From assembly GCF_900105515.1 (NCBI RefSeq), contig NZ_FNSY01000001.1, positions 4,452,001 through 4,516,000 of the forward strand: DNA of 64,000 nt, read 5' to 3'. This document shows, piece after piece, positions 18,940-27,677 of the stretch. The notes under the pieces were generated by a model, which was not told the origin of the DNA, did not search any database, and saw nothing but the letters and a program-made list of their open reading frames with translations. This DNA comes from Streptomyces sp. 2131.1 (GTDB taxonomy: Bacteria; Actinomycetota; Actinomycetes; Streptomycetales; Streptomycetaceae). The position numbers and the translations under genes are program-made. Every line of letters begins with the position of its first letter. The first letter of the stretch is position 1.

Positions 18940-20555
18940 GCAAGGAGAACCCCGCCGATCAGCACGGCGGCTGGCAGCCGACCCCGCAGGGCGGCGACTA
19001 CGACGGCGAGGCGACCGCCTTCGTCCACCTGCCGCCGGAGGACCTGGCGGACATCCCGCTGGCCGCGCCCGGGCACGGCTACACGCCGCCGATGATCCTG
19101 CCGCTGACCCCGGCCGCCGGTCTCGACCCGGCCGCCACCGGCAACTGGGTCGTCCAGACACCGGAACAGCAGCCGGAACAGCAGCCGGAACAGCGGACCG
19201 GGCAGCCCGAGCACTCCGCGCCCGACGAGGTGCACTGGCCCGACCCGAACCAGCAGTCCGGCTACGGCTACCCGCACCCCGCGGCGCAGCCGTACCAGGA
19301 CCCGTACGCCGGTGACCCGGCCGCCACGGGCCAGTGGTCCACCGACACCACGGCGTCCTGGCCGGCCGCGGCCGCCCCGCTCTCGGACGACTCCGGCGAG
19401 CTGTACACCGCCCCGCCCGTGTCCGACTGGTACGCGGACCGTCCGGCCACGCTTCCCGGCGGCGCGCCCGCGCCGTGGGCGGTGGCCGAGCCCGCCCCCG
19501 AGCCGGGTCCGGAGGCGTCGGCGGACGTCGCCGAGCCCGCCCCCGAGCCGGGTCCGGAGGCGTCGGCGGACGTCGCCGAGAGCGCTCCCGAGCCGGCACC
19601 GCACGACGGCGACCAGCCTGCCCCGGCCGCCGAGTCGGACGCGGAGGCCGCCGGCCAGGAGGTCCCCCGCCAGGAGGCCCCCCTCCCGGAGACCGCCGAG
19701 CCCGGCGCCGACCCCGTGGCGGAACCGTCCGAGGACACCGCCGAGCCCGTGGCCGAGCCGCACGAGGCGGCGGAGCCCGGCACGGGGGCCTTCCACCCGG
19801 AGCCGGCGCACACCGACGGCCCCCACCCCGGCACCGGGCACGAAGCGGACCCCGGCACGGAGGCCCCCGAGGCCCCCGAGGCATCCGGGGTTCCCGAGGC
19901 ATCCGTTCCCGACGCGCAGGACGCGCCCCTCGCCGTCATGCCCGAGGGCCCCAGCGAGCACCCCGCCGCCTCGTACGTCCTGCACGTCAACGGCGTCGAC
20001 CGCCCCGTCACCGACGCGTGGATCGGCGAGTCCCTGCTCTACGTGCTGCGCGAGCGCCTCGGTCTCGCCGGGGCCAAGGACGGCTGCTCGCAGGGCGAGT
20101 GCGGCGCGTGCAACGTCCAGGTGGACGGGCGGCTCGTCGCGTCCTGCCTGGTGCCCGCGGCCACGACCGCCGGCAGCGAGGTCCGTACGGTCGAGGGCCT
20201 GGCCGTCGACGGCGAACCCTCCGACGTGCAGCGGGCGCTGGCGGACTGCGGTGCCGTGCAGTGCGGCTTCTGCATCCCCGGCATGGCGATGACCGTCCAC
20301 GACCTCCTGGAGGGCAACCACCGCCCCAGCGAGCTGGAGACCCGTCGGGCCCTGTGCGGCAACCTCTGCCGGTGCTCCGGCTACCGGGGCGTGCTGGACG
20401 CCGTCAACGAGGTCATCGCGGGCCGCGAGGCCGCCGCCGAAGCCGCCGCCGAGGCGACCGGTCCGGAGGAGCCGGAGGAGGCCCGCATCCCGCACCAGGC
20501 GGGCCCGGGCGCCGGTAGTGTGCAGGCCCAGCAGCAGGACGGAGGCATGGCGTGA
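18936..20555 (+). CDS. [2Fe-2S] subunit of molybdenum hydroxylase with long disordered N-terminus
   Basis: 539 residues; typical partners are 150-200. The last about 190 residues are the normal subunit. The plant-type cluster motif is CSQGECGACNVQVDGRLVASC-like (four Cys near residues 385-405), and the second cluster is in CGAVQCGFC and CGNLCRCSGY. The first about 340 residues are Pro/Ala/Glu-rich with no fold I recognise, and hold two identical 15-residue repeats. GTG 18936 overlaps the upstream stop, and the Mo subunit GTG overlaps this stop, so the three are translationally coupled. Confidence 0.88.
   Translation: MSKENPADQHGGWQPTPQGGDYDGEATAFVHLPPEDLADIPLAAPGHGYTPPMILPLTPAAGLDPAATGNWVVQTPEQQPEQQPEQRTGQPEHSAPDEVHWPDPNQQSGYGYPHPAAQPYQDPYAGDPAATGQWSTDTTASWPAAAAPLSDDSGELYTAPPVSDWYADRPATLPGGAPAPWAVAEPAPEPGPEASADVAEPAPEPGPEASADVAESAPEPAPHDGDQPAPAAESDAEAAGQEVPRQEAPLPETAEPGADPVAEPSEDTAEPVAEPHEAAEPGTGAFHPEPAHTDGPHPGTGHEADPGTEAPEAPEASGVPEASVPDAQDAPLAVMPEGPSEHPAASYVLHVNGVDRPVTDAWIGESLLYVLRERLGLAGAKDGCSQGECGACNVQVDGRLVASCLVPAATTAGSEVRTVEGLAVDGEPSDVQRALADCGAVQCGFCIPGMAMTVHDLLEGNHRPSELETRRALCGNLCRCSGYRGVLDAVNEVIAGREAAAEAAAEATGPEEPEEARIPHQAGPGAGSVQAQQQDGGMA
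19485..19574 (+). repeat. Two perfect 45-bp tandem repeats in Fe-S subunit gene
   Basis: Units 19485-19529 and 19530-19574 are identical and encode an AEPAPEPGPEASADV repeat, followed by a decayed third start. Being in frame, they lengthen the disordered region without breaking the gene. Confidence 0.95.
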
Positions 20556-22888
20556 GCAACGACGCGGCCGGCGCCACCCACACGGCGATCAGCATCCCGT
20601 CGCCGGCCGGTCCGGGCGGACCCGAGACCGAGCAGCCGCGGCTCGGCATCGGTGCCTCGCTCCCGCCGGCCGACGCCCGCGCCAAGACCGAGGGCACCTT
20701 CCCGTACGCCGCCGACCTGTGGGCCGAGGGCCTGCTCTGGGCGGCCGTCCTGCGCTCCCCGCACGCGCACGCCCGCATCGTGTCCATCGACACCTCGGCC
20801 GCCGCCGAGATGCCCGGCGTACGGGCGGTCGTCACCCACGAGGACGTCCCCGGCGAGAGGATGTACGGCCGCAGGGTCGTCGACCGTCCCGTCTTCGCCT
20901 CCGACCTGGTCCGACACCACGGCGAGCCGATCGCCGCCGTCGCCGCCGACCACCCCGACACCGCCCGGCTGGCCGCCGCCGCCATCGCCGTCGAGTACGA
21001 GGTGCTGGAAGCGGTCACCGACCCGGAGAAGGCGTTCGCCGCCGAGCCGCTGCACCCCGACGGCAACCTCATCCGCCACATCCCGCTGCGCTACGGCGAC
21101 CCGGAGGCGGCCGGCGAGGTCGTCGTCGAGGGCCTGTACCGCATCGGCCGCCAGGACCCCGCCCCGATCGGCGCCGAGGCCGGGCTCGCCGTGCCCCGGC
21201 CGGACGGCGGCGTCGAGCTGTACACCGCCTCCACGGACCCGCACACCGACCGCGACCTGGCCGCCGCCTGCTTCGGCCTCGAACCGGAGCGGGTCAAGGT
21301 CGTCGTCACCGGGGTGCCCGGCGCGACCGGCGACCGCGAGGACCCCGGATTCCAGCTGCCGCTCGGCCTGCTCGCCCTGCGCACCGGCTGCCCGGTCAAG
21401 CTGGCCGCCACCCGCGAGGAGTCCTTCCTCGGCCACGCCCACCGCCATCCCACCCTGCTGCGCTACCGTCACCACGCGGACGCGGAGGGCCGCCTGGTCA
21501 AGGTGGAGGCCCAGATCCTGCTGGACGCGGGCGCCTACGCGGACTCCTCCTCGGAGTCGCTGGCCGCCGCGGTCGCCTTCGCCTGCGGCCCGTACGTCGT
21601 CCCGCACGCCTTCATCGAGGGCTGGGCCGTCCGTACGAACAACCCGCCCTCAGGCCATGTCCGGGGCGAGGGCGCGATGCAGGTCTGCGCCGCATACGAG
21701 GGCCAGATGGACAAGCTGGCCGCGAAGCTCGCCATCGACCCGGCCGAGCTGCGCATGCGCAACGTGCTGGCCACCGGTGACATCCTGCCCACCGGCCAGA
21801 CCGTGACCTGCCCCGCGCCCGTCGCCGAACTGCTCACCGCTGTACGGGACTTCCCGCTGCCCTCGCTGCCCAAGGACGCCCCGGAGGACGACTGGCTGCT
21901 GCCGGGCGGCCCCGAGGGCGCGGGCGAACCGGGCGCGGTGCGCAGGGGCGTCGGCTACGCGCTCGGCATGGTCCACATGCTCGGCGCGGAGGGCGCCGAC
22001 GAGGTGTCCACGGCCACGGTCCGGGTCCACGACTCGGTCGCCACCGTCATCTGCGCGGCCGTCGAGACCGGCCAGGGCTTCTCCACGCTGGCCCGCCAGG
22101 TCGTCCAGGAGACCCTGGGCGTCGAGGAGGTGCACGTCGCCTCCGTCGACACCGACCAGCCCCCCGCCGGCCCGGCTACCCACGGCCGCCACACCTGGGT
22201 CTCCGCCGGCGCCGTCGAACGGGCCGCGAAGATGGTCCGCACCCAGCTCCTCCAGCCCCTGGCGCACAAGTTCGGCATGTCCACGGAGCTGCTCCAGATC
22301 GCCGACGGCAAGATCACCTCGTACGACGGGGTGCTCTCCACGACCGTGTCGGAGGAGCTGGACGGCAAGGAGCTGTGGGCCACCGCGCAGTGCCGCCCGC
22401 ACCCCACCGAACCGCTGGACGAGTCCGGGCAGGGCGACGCCTTCGTGGGCATGGCGTTCTGCGCGGTCCGCGCGGTGGTGGACGTCGACATCGAGCTGGG
22501 CTCGGTCCGCGTCGTCGAGATGGCGGTCGCCCAGGACGTCGGCCGCGTCCTCAACCCGTCCCAGCTGGCGACCCGTATCGAGGCGGGCGTCACCCAGGGC
22601 ATCGGCGCCGCCCTCACCGAGAACCTCCGCACCGCCCGCGGCCTGGTCCGCCACCCCGACCTCACCGGCTACGCCCTGCCGACCTCGCTGGACGCGCCGG
22701 AGATCCGCATCGTGAAGCTCGTCGAGGAGCGCGACGTGGTGGCCCCGTTCGGCGCGAAGCCCGCCTCCGCGGTGCCCGTCGTGACCTCCCCGGCCGCGGT
22801 CGCGGCGGCGGTCCGCGCGGCGACGGGCCGCCCGGTCAACCGCCTCCCCATCCGCCCGCAGGCGGCGGTCGCGGCGCCGAAGGGCTGA
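20552..22888 (+). CDS. Molybdopterin-binding subunit of molybdenum hydroxylase, divergent active site
   Basis: 778-residue XdhC/CoxL-like large subunit that should bind the molybdopterin-cytosine dinucleotide cofactor. Family features include the N-terminal RAKTEGTFPYAADL domain, RTNNPPSGHVRGEGAMQ and ETGQGFSTLARQVVQE. But the usual GGGFGGK cofactor loop reads GVPGATGDREDPGF, and the usual C-terminal GEPP with catalytic Glu reads FGAKPASAVPV. The substrate is therefore uncertain and the enzyme may not be a standard purine hydroxylase. GTG 20552 overlaps the Fe-S subunit stop. A 15-bp terminator follows. Confidence 0.85.
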   Translation: MSNDAAGATHTAISIPSPAGPGGPETEQPRLGIGASLPPADARAKTEGTFPYAADLWAEGLLWAAVLRSPHAHARIVSIDTSAAAEMPGVRAVVTHEDVPGERMYGRRVVDRPVFASDLVRHHGEPIAAVAADHPDTARLAAAAIAVEYEVLEAVTDPEKAFAAEPLHPDGNLIRHIPLRYGDPEAAGEVVVEGLYRIGRQDPAPIGAEAGLAVPRPDGGVELYTASTDPHTDRDLAAACFGLEPERVKVVVTGVPGATGDREDPGFQLPLGLLALRTGCPVKLAATREESFLGHAHRHPTLLRYRHHADAEGRLVKVEAQILLDAGAYADSSSESLAAAVAFACGPYVVPHAFIEGWAVRTNNPPSGHVRGEGAMQVCAAYEGQMDKLAAKLAIDPAELRMRNVLATGDILPTGQTVTCPAPVAELLTAVRDFPLPSLPKDAPEDDWLLPGGPEGAGEPGAVRRGVGYALGMVHMLGAEGADEVSTATVRVHDSVATVICAAVETGQGFSTLARQVVQETLGVEEVHVASVDTDQPPAGPATHGRHTWVSAGAVERAAKMVRTQLLQPLAHKFGMSTELLQIADGKITSYDGVLSTTVSEELDGKELWATAQCRPHPTEPLDESGQGDAFVGMAFCAVRAVVDVDIELGSVRVVEMAVAQDVGRVLNPSQLATRIEAGVTQGIGAALTENLRTARGLVRHPDLTGYALPTSLDAPEIRIVKLVEERDVVAPFGAKPASAVPVVTSPAAVAAAVRAATGRPVNRLPIRPQAAVAAPKG

Positions 22889-22904
22889 GACGGCCCGCAC
22901 ACGA

Positions 22905-22939
22905 CACCGCCCGCCCCTCCGAGTGAGGGGCGGGCGGTG
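22905..22939. terminator. Terminator between Mo-subunit gene and tRNA-Cys
   Basis: Perfect 15-bp stem 22905-22919/22925-22939 with a 5-nt loop. Placed between a plus-strand operon and the 3' end of a minus-strand tRNA, it can serve both directions. Confidence 0.9.
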
Positions 22940-22947
22940 GTGTCCGG

Positions 22948-23019
22948 AGACCGTGACCGGATTCGAACCGGTGTAACTCGAGTTGCAGTCGAGCCCCTGA
23001 GCCTCTCGGGCACACGGTC
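22948..23019 (-). tRNA. tRNA-Cys (GCA)
   Basis: 72-nt cloverleaf on the minus strand. The acceptor stem GACCGTG/CACGGTC is perfect. The anticodon arm CTCGA-CTGCAAC-TCGAG carries anticodon GCA, and the T arm ACCGG-TTCGAAT-CCGGT is canonical. U73 discriminator is typical of tRNA-Cys. CCA is not encoded. Confidence 0.97.
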
Positions 23020-23203
23020 CTGCGTGGTGTCGCTGAACCGACCGTAGGCCCGGCCGCGCGGGCCGCTCAAGGGTTCCGGGGGCCGTGCAACGCGACTGCC
23101 ATACGCCGTTCACGATCGGGGCGGCGGGCGTAGGACCAACGGACGAGGCCGGGGCCGACCGCCGACAGGGTTCATCAGGCGTTTCGCCCCTTACTCTTGG
23201 CTC

Positions 23204-24679
23204 ATGACCGCCCTGGAACCGCGCGACGCCGATGTCCCGCGCCTCATTGAAGACGTCGACGCCCCCGCCGCGGCGGGGCCCGTGCTGCCGGAGGGCATTC
23301 TCGGGCGGACCTACCGGGCGCTCAGCATCGGCATCGTCTCCGTGGTGTTCCTGATCGCCTTCGAGGCCACCGCCGTGGGGACCGCGATGCCGGTCGCCGC
23401 GCGGGAGCTGGACGGCATCGCGCTGTACGCGTTCGCGTTCTCCGGGTACTTCACCACCAGCCTCTTCGCGATGGTGCTGTCCGGGCAGTGGGCCGACCGG
23501 CGGGGCCCGCTCGCTCCGCTGGCCGCCGGGATCAGCGCCTTCGGGGCGGGGCTGCTGCTGTCAGGGACCGCGGGCTCCATGTGGATGTTCATCGCGGGCC
23601 GCGCCGTGCAGGGGCTCGGCGGCGGGCTGGTGATCGTCGCGCTGTACGTGGTGATCAGCCGCGCCTACCCGGAGCACCTGCGGCCGGGAATCCTGGCCGC
23701 GTTCGCCGCGAGCTGGGTCATCCCCTCGGTCGTCGGGCCGCTGGCCGCCGGAAGCGTCACCGAGCACCTGGGCTGGCGCTGGGTCTTCATCGGCATCCCG
23801 GCCCTGATCGTCTTCCCGCTGGCGCTCGCGCTCCCCGAGATTCGGCGCATGGCGTCCGGTCCGGCGGACCCGGAGGCGCCCGTGGAGGCGTACGACCGCC
23901 GGCGCATCGTGCTCGCACTCGGCATCTCGCTGGGCGCCGGGCTGCTTCAGTACGCCGGGCAGGAGCGCAACTGGCTCTCCCTGCTGCCGGCCGCCGCCGG
24001 GGCCGCCCTGCTGGTCCCGGCGGTCCGGGGTCTGCTGCCCCCGGGCACGGCGCGCGCGGGGCGGGGGCTGCCCGCGGTGGTCCTGCTGCGCGGGGTGGCC
24101 GCCGGGTCGTTCATCGCCGCCGAGTCGTTCGTCCCGCTGATGCTGGTCACCGAGCGCGGCATGTCCCCGACGCTGGCGGGCCTCTCGCTGGCCGCGGGCG
24201 GCGGCACCTGGGCGCTGGGCTCCTACGTACAGTCCCGGCCCCGCCTTGAACCGCACCGCGAGCCCCTGATGGTCGGGGCCATGGTCCTGGTCGCGCTGTC
24301 CATCGCGGCGGCCCCGGCCGTGCTGATCAGCTCCGTGCCGGTGTGGACCGTGGCGGTCGCCTGGGCGTTCGGCTGCTTCGGCATGGGCGTGGTGATCGCC
24401 TCCACCAGTGTGCTGCTCATGAAGCTGTCCGCCCCCGAGGAGGCCGGTGCCAACTCGGCCGCGCTCCAGATCTCCGACGGCCTCTCCAACGTCCTCCTGC
24501 TGGCCGCCGGCGGTGCCGCGTTCGCGGCCCTCGGCGGCGGCGCGGTGGACGCCACGCACGAGGCGGCGGAGACCGCCGCGTCCACCTCCCACCCCGGCGC
24601 CTTCGCGGTGGTCTTCTTCCCGATGGCCGCGGTCGCCCTGGCGGGCGCGTGGGTGGCGGGACGGGTGCGGGAACGGTAA
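23204..24679 (+). CDS. MFS transporter, drug-export (DHA2-like) type
   Basis: 491 residues with about fourteen membrane segments. The MFS motif between helices 2 and 3 is SGQWADRRGPLAPL; motif C-like GPLAAGSVTEHLGWRWVFIG lies in helix 5-6, as in proton-driven drug exporters. The substrate is unknown. ATG 23204 is chosen; no strong ribosome site is seen. It appears to be a single-gene unit. Confidence 0.88.
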   Translation: MTALEPRDADVPRLIEDVDAPAAAGPVLPEGILGRTYRALSIGIVSVVFLIAFEATAVGTAMPVAARELDGIALYAFAFSGYFTTSLFAMVLSGQWADRRGPLAPLAAGISAFGAGLLLSGTAGSMWMFIAGRAVQGLGGGLVIVALYVVISRAYPEHLRPGILAAFAASWVIPSVVGPLAAGSVTEHLGWRWVFIGIPALIVFPLALALPEIRRMASGPADPEAPVEAYDRRRIVLALGISLGAGLLQYAGQERNWLSLLPAAAGAALLVPAVRGLLPPGTARAGRGLPAVVLLRGVAAGSFIAAESFVPLMLVTERGMSPTLAGLSLAAGGGTWALGSYVQSRPRLEPHREPLMVGAMVLVALSIAAAPAVLISSVPVWTVAVAWAFGCFGMGVVIASTSVLLMKLSAPEEAGANSAALQISDGLSNVLLLAAGGAAFAALGGGAVDATHEAAETAASTSHPGAFAVVFFPMAAVALAGAWVAGRVRER

Positions 24680-24680
24680 G

Positions 24681-24718
24681 TGGTACCAGTTTGGCCCCAT
24701 GTGGTGGTACCGTTTTGG
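24681..24718 (+). promoter_or_regulatory. Direct-repeat operator before toxin-antitoxin pair
   Basis: TGGTACCAGTTTGG (24681-24694) and TGGTACCGTTTTGG (24705-24718) differ at two positions and are 24 nt apart, ending 1 nt before the antitoxin ATG. This spacing and position suit autorepression by the antitoxin or the complex. The TTTTGGTAT region may overlap the -10 box. Confidence 0.6.
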
Positions 24719-24719
24719 T

Positions 24720-24920
24720 ATGGCTATGAACCTGCGTCTCCGTGACGACCAGACCGAGGCCCTCAAGCAGCGTGCCGAGCAGGAGGGCACGAGCATGCAC
24801 GCCATACTGCTCAAGGCCGTGGACGACTATCTGGCCCGGACCGCTCAGCAGGCCATCGTCCGTCGCACGGCGCAGGAGCAGGCGGCCAAGTGGAGCGAGC
24901 TCATGGAGCGGCTCAAGTGA
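24720..24920 (+). CDS. Antitoxin of Doc-type toxin-antitoxin pair
   Basis: 66-residue ribbon-helix-helix-like protein (MNLRLRDDQTEALKQRAEQEG, then an ILLKAVDDYLA helix), a fold that binds DNA as a dimer, followed by a basic/amphipathic C-terminus (QEQAAKWSELMERL) that should wrap the toxin. Its stop overlaps the toxin GTG (GTGA). Repeated sequence just upstream suggests autorepression. ATG 24720 or the internal ATG 24726 are both possible starts. Confidence 0.8.
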   Translation: MAMNLRLRDDQTEALKQRAEQEGTSMHAILLKAVDDYLARTAQQAIVRRTAQEQAAKWSELMERLK

Positions 24921-25306
24921 GCTGTGTCTACCTGAGCTCCGAGGACATCCTCGTCATCGCCGAGCACGCCTGCCCCGACATGCAGATCGTGCTCCGCGAC
25001 GGCGGCCTCCTGGAGTCGGCGGCCCACCGGCCGTCGGCCGCCATGTTCGGCCAGGAGGCGTACCCGGACGTCCTCGGCAAGGCGGCCGCGCTTCTTCAGT
25101 CCCTGGCGGTCAACCACCCGTTCTTCGACGGCAACAAGCGCACCGCCTGGCTGTCCTGTGTCACCTTCCTCGCCATGAACGGGGTCGAGCCGCGCCCCGA
25201 CATCGACGCGGCGGAACGCCTGGTCATCGCGGTCGCGACGGGTGAGACGGACGACGTGAAGGCCATCGCCCAGGGGCTGCGCGACCTGGTGGCCGCCCCC
25301 GTGTGA
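24917..25306 (+). CDS. Fic/Doc family toxin
   Basis: 129-residue Doc-like protein. The catalytic Fic motif is intact: HPFFDGNKR near residue 67, matching HxFx[DE]xNKR. Doc of phage P1 phosphorylates and inactivates EF-Tu; this toxin may do the same (family knowledge, not shown here). The flexible flap region is at the N-terminal part (DMQIVLRDGGLLESAAHRP). It overlaps the antitoxin gene by 4 nt, which couples their translation. Confidence 0.88.
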   Translation: MSCVYLSSEDILVIAEHACPDMQIVLRDGGLLESAAHRPSAAMFGQEAYPDVLGKAAALLQSLAVNHPFFDGNKRTAWLSCVTFLAMNGVEPRPDIDAAERLVIAVATGETDDVKAIAQGLRDLVAAPV

Positions 25307-25456
25307 GAGCCGTCGCAATTCCGTGCGGGGTGGTGCGGTACGCGGCGGTGCGGGGCGGTCGCCCCGGTAGGGTGGCCCGGTTGTCGTATCGCGTGCGGTG
25401 CCGGTCCGGCCCGCGCGGGCAGCGCCCACGTACCCGAGAGACCCGAACCGGAGACC

Positions 25457-27238
25457 GTGACTACTACCGCCTCCCACCACCTCTCACCCGCCTTCCCCGG
25501 CCGCGCCCCCTGGGGCACGGCCGGCAAGCTGCGAGCCTGGCAGCAGGGGGCCATGGAGAAGTACATCCAGGAGCAGCCGCGCGACTTCCTCGCCGTCGCC
25601 ACCCCCGGCGCCGGGAAGACCACCTTCGCGCTGACCCTCGCGTCCTGGCTGCTGCACCACCACGTCGTGCAGCAGGTCACCGTCGTCGCGCCCACCGAGC
25701 ACCTGAAGAAGCAGTGGGCCGAGGCGGCCGCCCGGATAGGGATCAAGCTCGACCCCGACTACAGCGCCGGTCCGCTGAGCAAGGAGTACCACGGGGTCGC
25801 CGTCACCTACGCGGGCGTCGGCGTACGCCCGATGCTGCACCGCAACCGCTGCGAGCAGCGCAAGACCCTCGTCATCCTCGACGAGATCCACCACGCCGGT
25901 GACTCCAAGTCCTGGGGCGAGGCCTGCCAGGAGGCGTTCGACCCCGCCACCCGGCGGCTCGCGCTCACCGGTACGCCGTTCCGGTCGGACACCAACCCGA
26001 TCCCGTTCGTCGTGTACGAGGAGGGCAACGACGGCATCCGCCGCTCCTCCGCCGACTACACCTACGGCTACGGCAATGCCCTGGCCGACGGCGTCGTGCG
26101 CCCGGTGATATTCCTCAGCTACAGCGGCAACATGCGCTGGCGCACCAAGGCGGGCGACGAGATCGCGGCCCGGCTCGGCGAGCCGATGACCAAGGACGCC
26201 ATCGGCCAGGCCTGGCGCACCGCCCTCTCGCCCACCGGCGACTGGATCCCCAACGTGCTCAGCGCCGCCGACAAGCGGCTCACCGAGGTCCGCAAGGGCA
26301 TCCCGGACGCGGGCGGGCTCGTCATCGCCACGGACCAGGAGTCGGCACGCGCGTACGCCAAGATCCTCAAGAAGGTCACCGGCGAATCGGCCACCGTCGT
26401 CCTCTCCGACGAGAAGGCCGCCTCGAAGAAGATCGACAAGTTCAGCGAGGACGACTCGCGCTGGATGGTCGCGGTCCGCATGGTGTCCGAGGGCGTCGAC
26501 GTGCCGCGCCTGGCCGTCGGCGTGTACGCCACCACCATCTCGACCCCGCTGTTCTTCGCCCAGGCCGTCGGCCGCTTCGTGCGCTCCCGCAGGCGCGGCG
26601 AGACCGCGTCCGTCTTCGTGCCCACCATCCCGATGCTCCTCGACTTCGCCAACGAGATGGAGGTCGAGCGGGACCACGTCCTCGACAAGCCCAAGAAGGG
26701 CAGCGACGAGGAGAACCCGTTCGCCGAGGAGGACAAGCTCCTCGCCGACGCCGAGAAGCTTGAGGACGAGGAGACCGAGGAGCAGCTGCCCTTCGAGGCG
26801 CTGGAGTCCGACGCCGTCTTCGACCGGGTGCTCTACGACGGCGCCGAGTTCGGCATGCAGGCCCACCCCGGCAGCGAGGAGGAGCAGGACTACCTCGGCA
26901 TCCCCGGGCTCCTCGAACCCGACCAGGTGCAGCTGCTGCTCCAGAAGCGGCAGACCCGGCAGATCGCGCACAGCAGGCAGAAACCCGCCTCGGAGGCCGA
27001 CCTGCTGGAGAAGCCGGCCCAGGACAGGCCGGTCGTCACCCACAAGCAGCTGCTCGGCCTGCGCAAGCAGCTGAACACCATGGTCTCCGCCTACACCCAC
27101 CAGAGCGGCAAGCCGCACGGCGTCATCCACACCGAGCTGCGCCGGGTCTGCGGCGGGCCGCCGAGCGCGGAGGCCACCGCCGGGCAGATCGAGCAGCGGA
27201 TCAAGAAGGTCCAGGAGTGGGCCACCCGTATGCGGTGA
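25457..27238 (+). CDS. DEAD/DEAH-box superfamily 2 helicase, type III restriction/ERCC3-like
   Basis: 593-residue ATP-dependent helicase. Walker A is in ATPGAGKTTFALTLASWL (near residue 52), the DEIH Walker B in VILDEIHHAGD, motif III in ALTGTPFRSD, and motifs V-VI in VSEGVDVPRLAVGVYA and QAVGRFVRSRR. The acidic segment after residue 410 and the C-terminal region are specific to actinobacterial relatives. The nucleic-acid target is unknown, with no methylase or nuclease partner nearby. GTG 25457 follows a GGAG site. Confidence 0.85.
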   Translation: MTTTASHHLSPAFPGRAPWGTAGKLRAWQQGAMEKYIQEQPRDFLAVATPGAGKTTFALTLASWLLHHHVVQQVTVVAPTEHLKKQWAEAAARIGIKLDPDYSAGPLSKEYHGVAVTYAGVGVRPMLHRNRCEQRKTLVILDEIHHAGDSKSWGEACQEAFDPATRRLALTGTPFRSDTNPIPFVVYEEGNDGIRRSSADYTYGYGNALADGVVRPVIFLSYSGNMRWRTKAGDEIAARLGEPMTKDAIGQAWRTALSPTGDWIPNVLSAADKRLTEVRKGIPDAGGLVIATDQESARAYAKILKKVTGESATVVLSDEKAASKKIDKFSEDDSRWMVAVRMVSEGVDVPRLAVGVYATTISTPLFFAQAVGRFVRSRRRGETASVFVPTIPMLLDFANEMEVERDHVLDKPKKGSDEENPFAEEDKLLADAEKLEDEETEEQLPFEALESDAVFDRVLYDGAEFGMQAHPGSEEEQDYLGIPGLLEPDQVQLLLQKRQTRQIAHSRQKPASEADLLEKPAQDRPVVTHKQLLGLRKQLNTMVSAYTHQSGKPHGVIHTELRRVCGGPPSAEATAGQIEQRIKKVQEWATRMR

Positions 27239-27677
27239 CCGACCCGACGTACGGCACCACAGGCCCCGGCACCCTCCTCGCGAGGGGGCCGGGGCCTCGT
27301 CGATCCGGTGTTCGGACGAAAAAATTTTCACGGTGAGTTAACCGTGGTTCACATACGGACTACGGAGCGTCGCGGACGAGTCGGCCGACATGGACGCGCG
27401 TAGATGTGACCGGAACCGTTCGCGCGCCGCTGACCGGCACTTATGCGCGCCCGGCGCAACCCGGTTTCCGGAGGCGACCGGATTCTGGACGAGGTCTTCC
27501 GCTGAGCGGACTCGCTCGCTACTGTCCCAAAAATGTGAACGCCCCGTGGCAATGTGGCCGCGGAGCGCAGCCGGTGCCTTGGCCAGGCCGGCGGCCTCTC
27601 CGTGCGTCGCCCCGGGACGGGTGGCGCACATCCCACGGGACAGCCGCCGCCGCTCACCCATGGAGGGAGAGGGCGTC
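27239..27677. other. Intergenic region before IclR regulator
   Basis: 439 nt without a credible ORF. It holds the helicase terminator (27261-27297), an A/T-rich patch GAAAAAATTTTC at 27318-27329, and a palindrome CACGGT-6 nt-ACCGTG at 27329-27346. The long remaining stretch to 27677 shows nothing I can name and may be a leader or hold the IclR promoter. Confidence 0.5.
27261..27297 (+). terminator. Intrinsic terminator after helicase gene
   Basis: 16-nt arms 27261-27276/27282-27297 pair with one A-G mismatch around a 5-nt loop, 22 nt after the helicase stop. Confidence 0.85.

Noticed and set aside
22375..22926. Alternate-frame ORF in the Mo-subunit gene
   Set aside because: Arg/Gly-rich frame-shifted shadow; the 778-residue frame carries the family motifs throughout.
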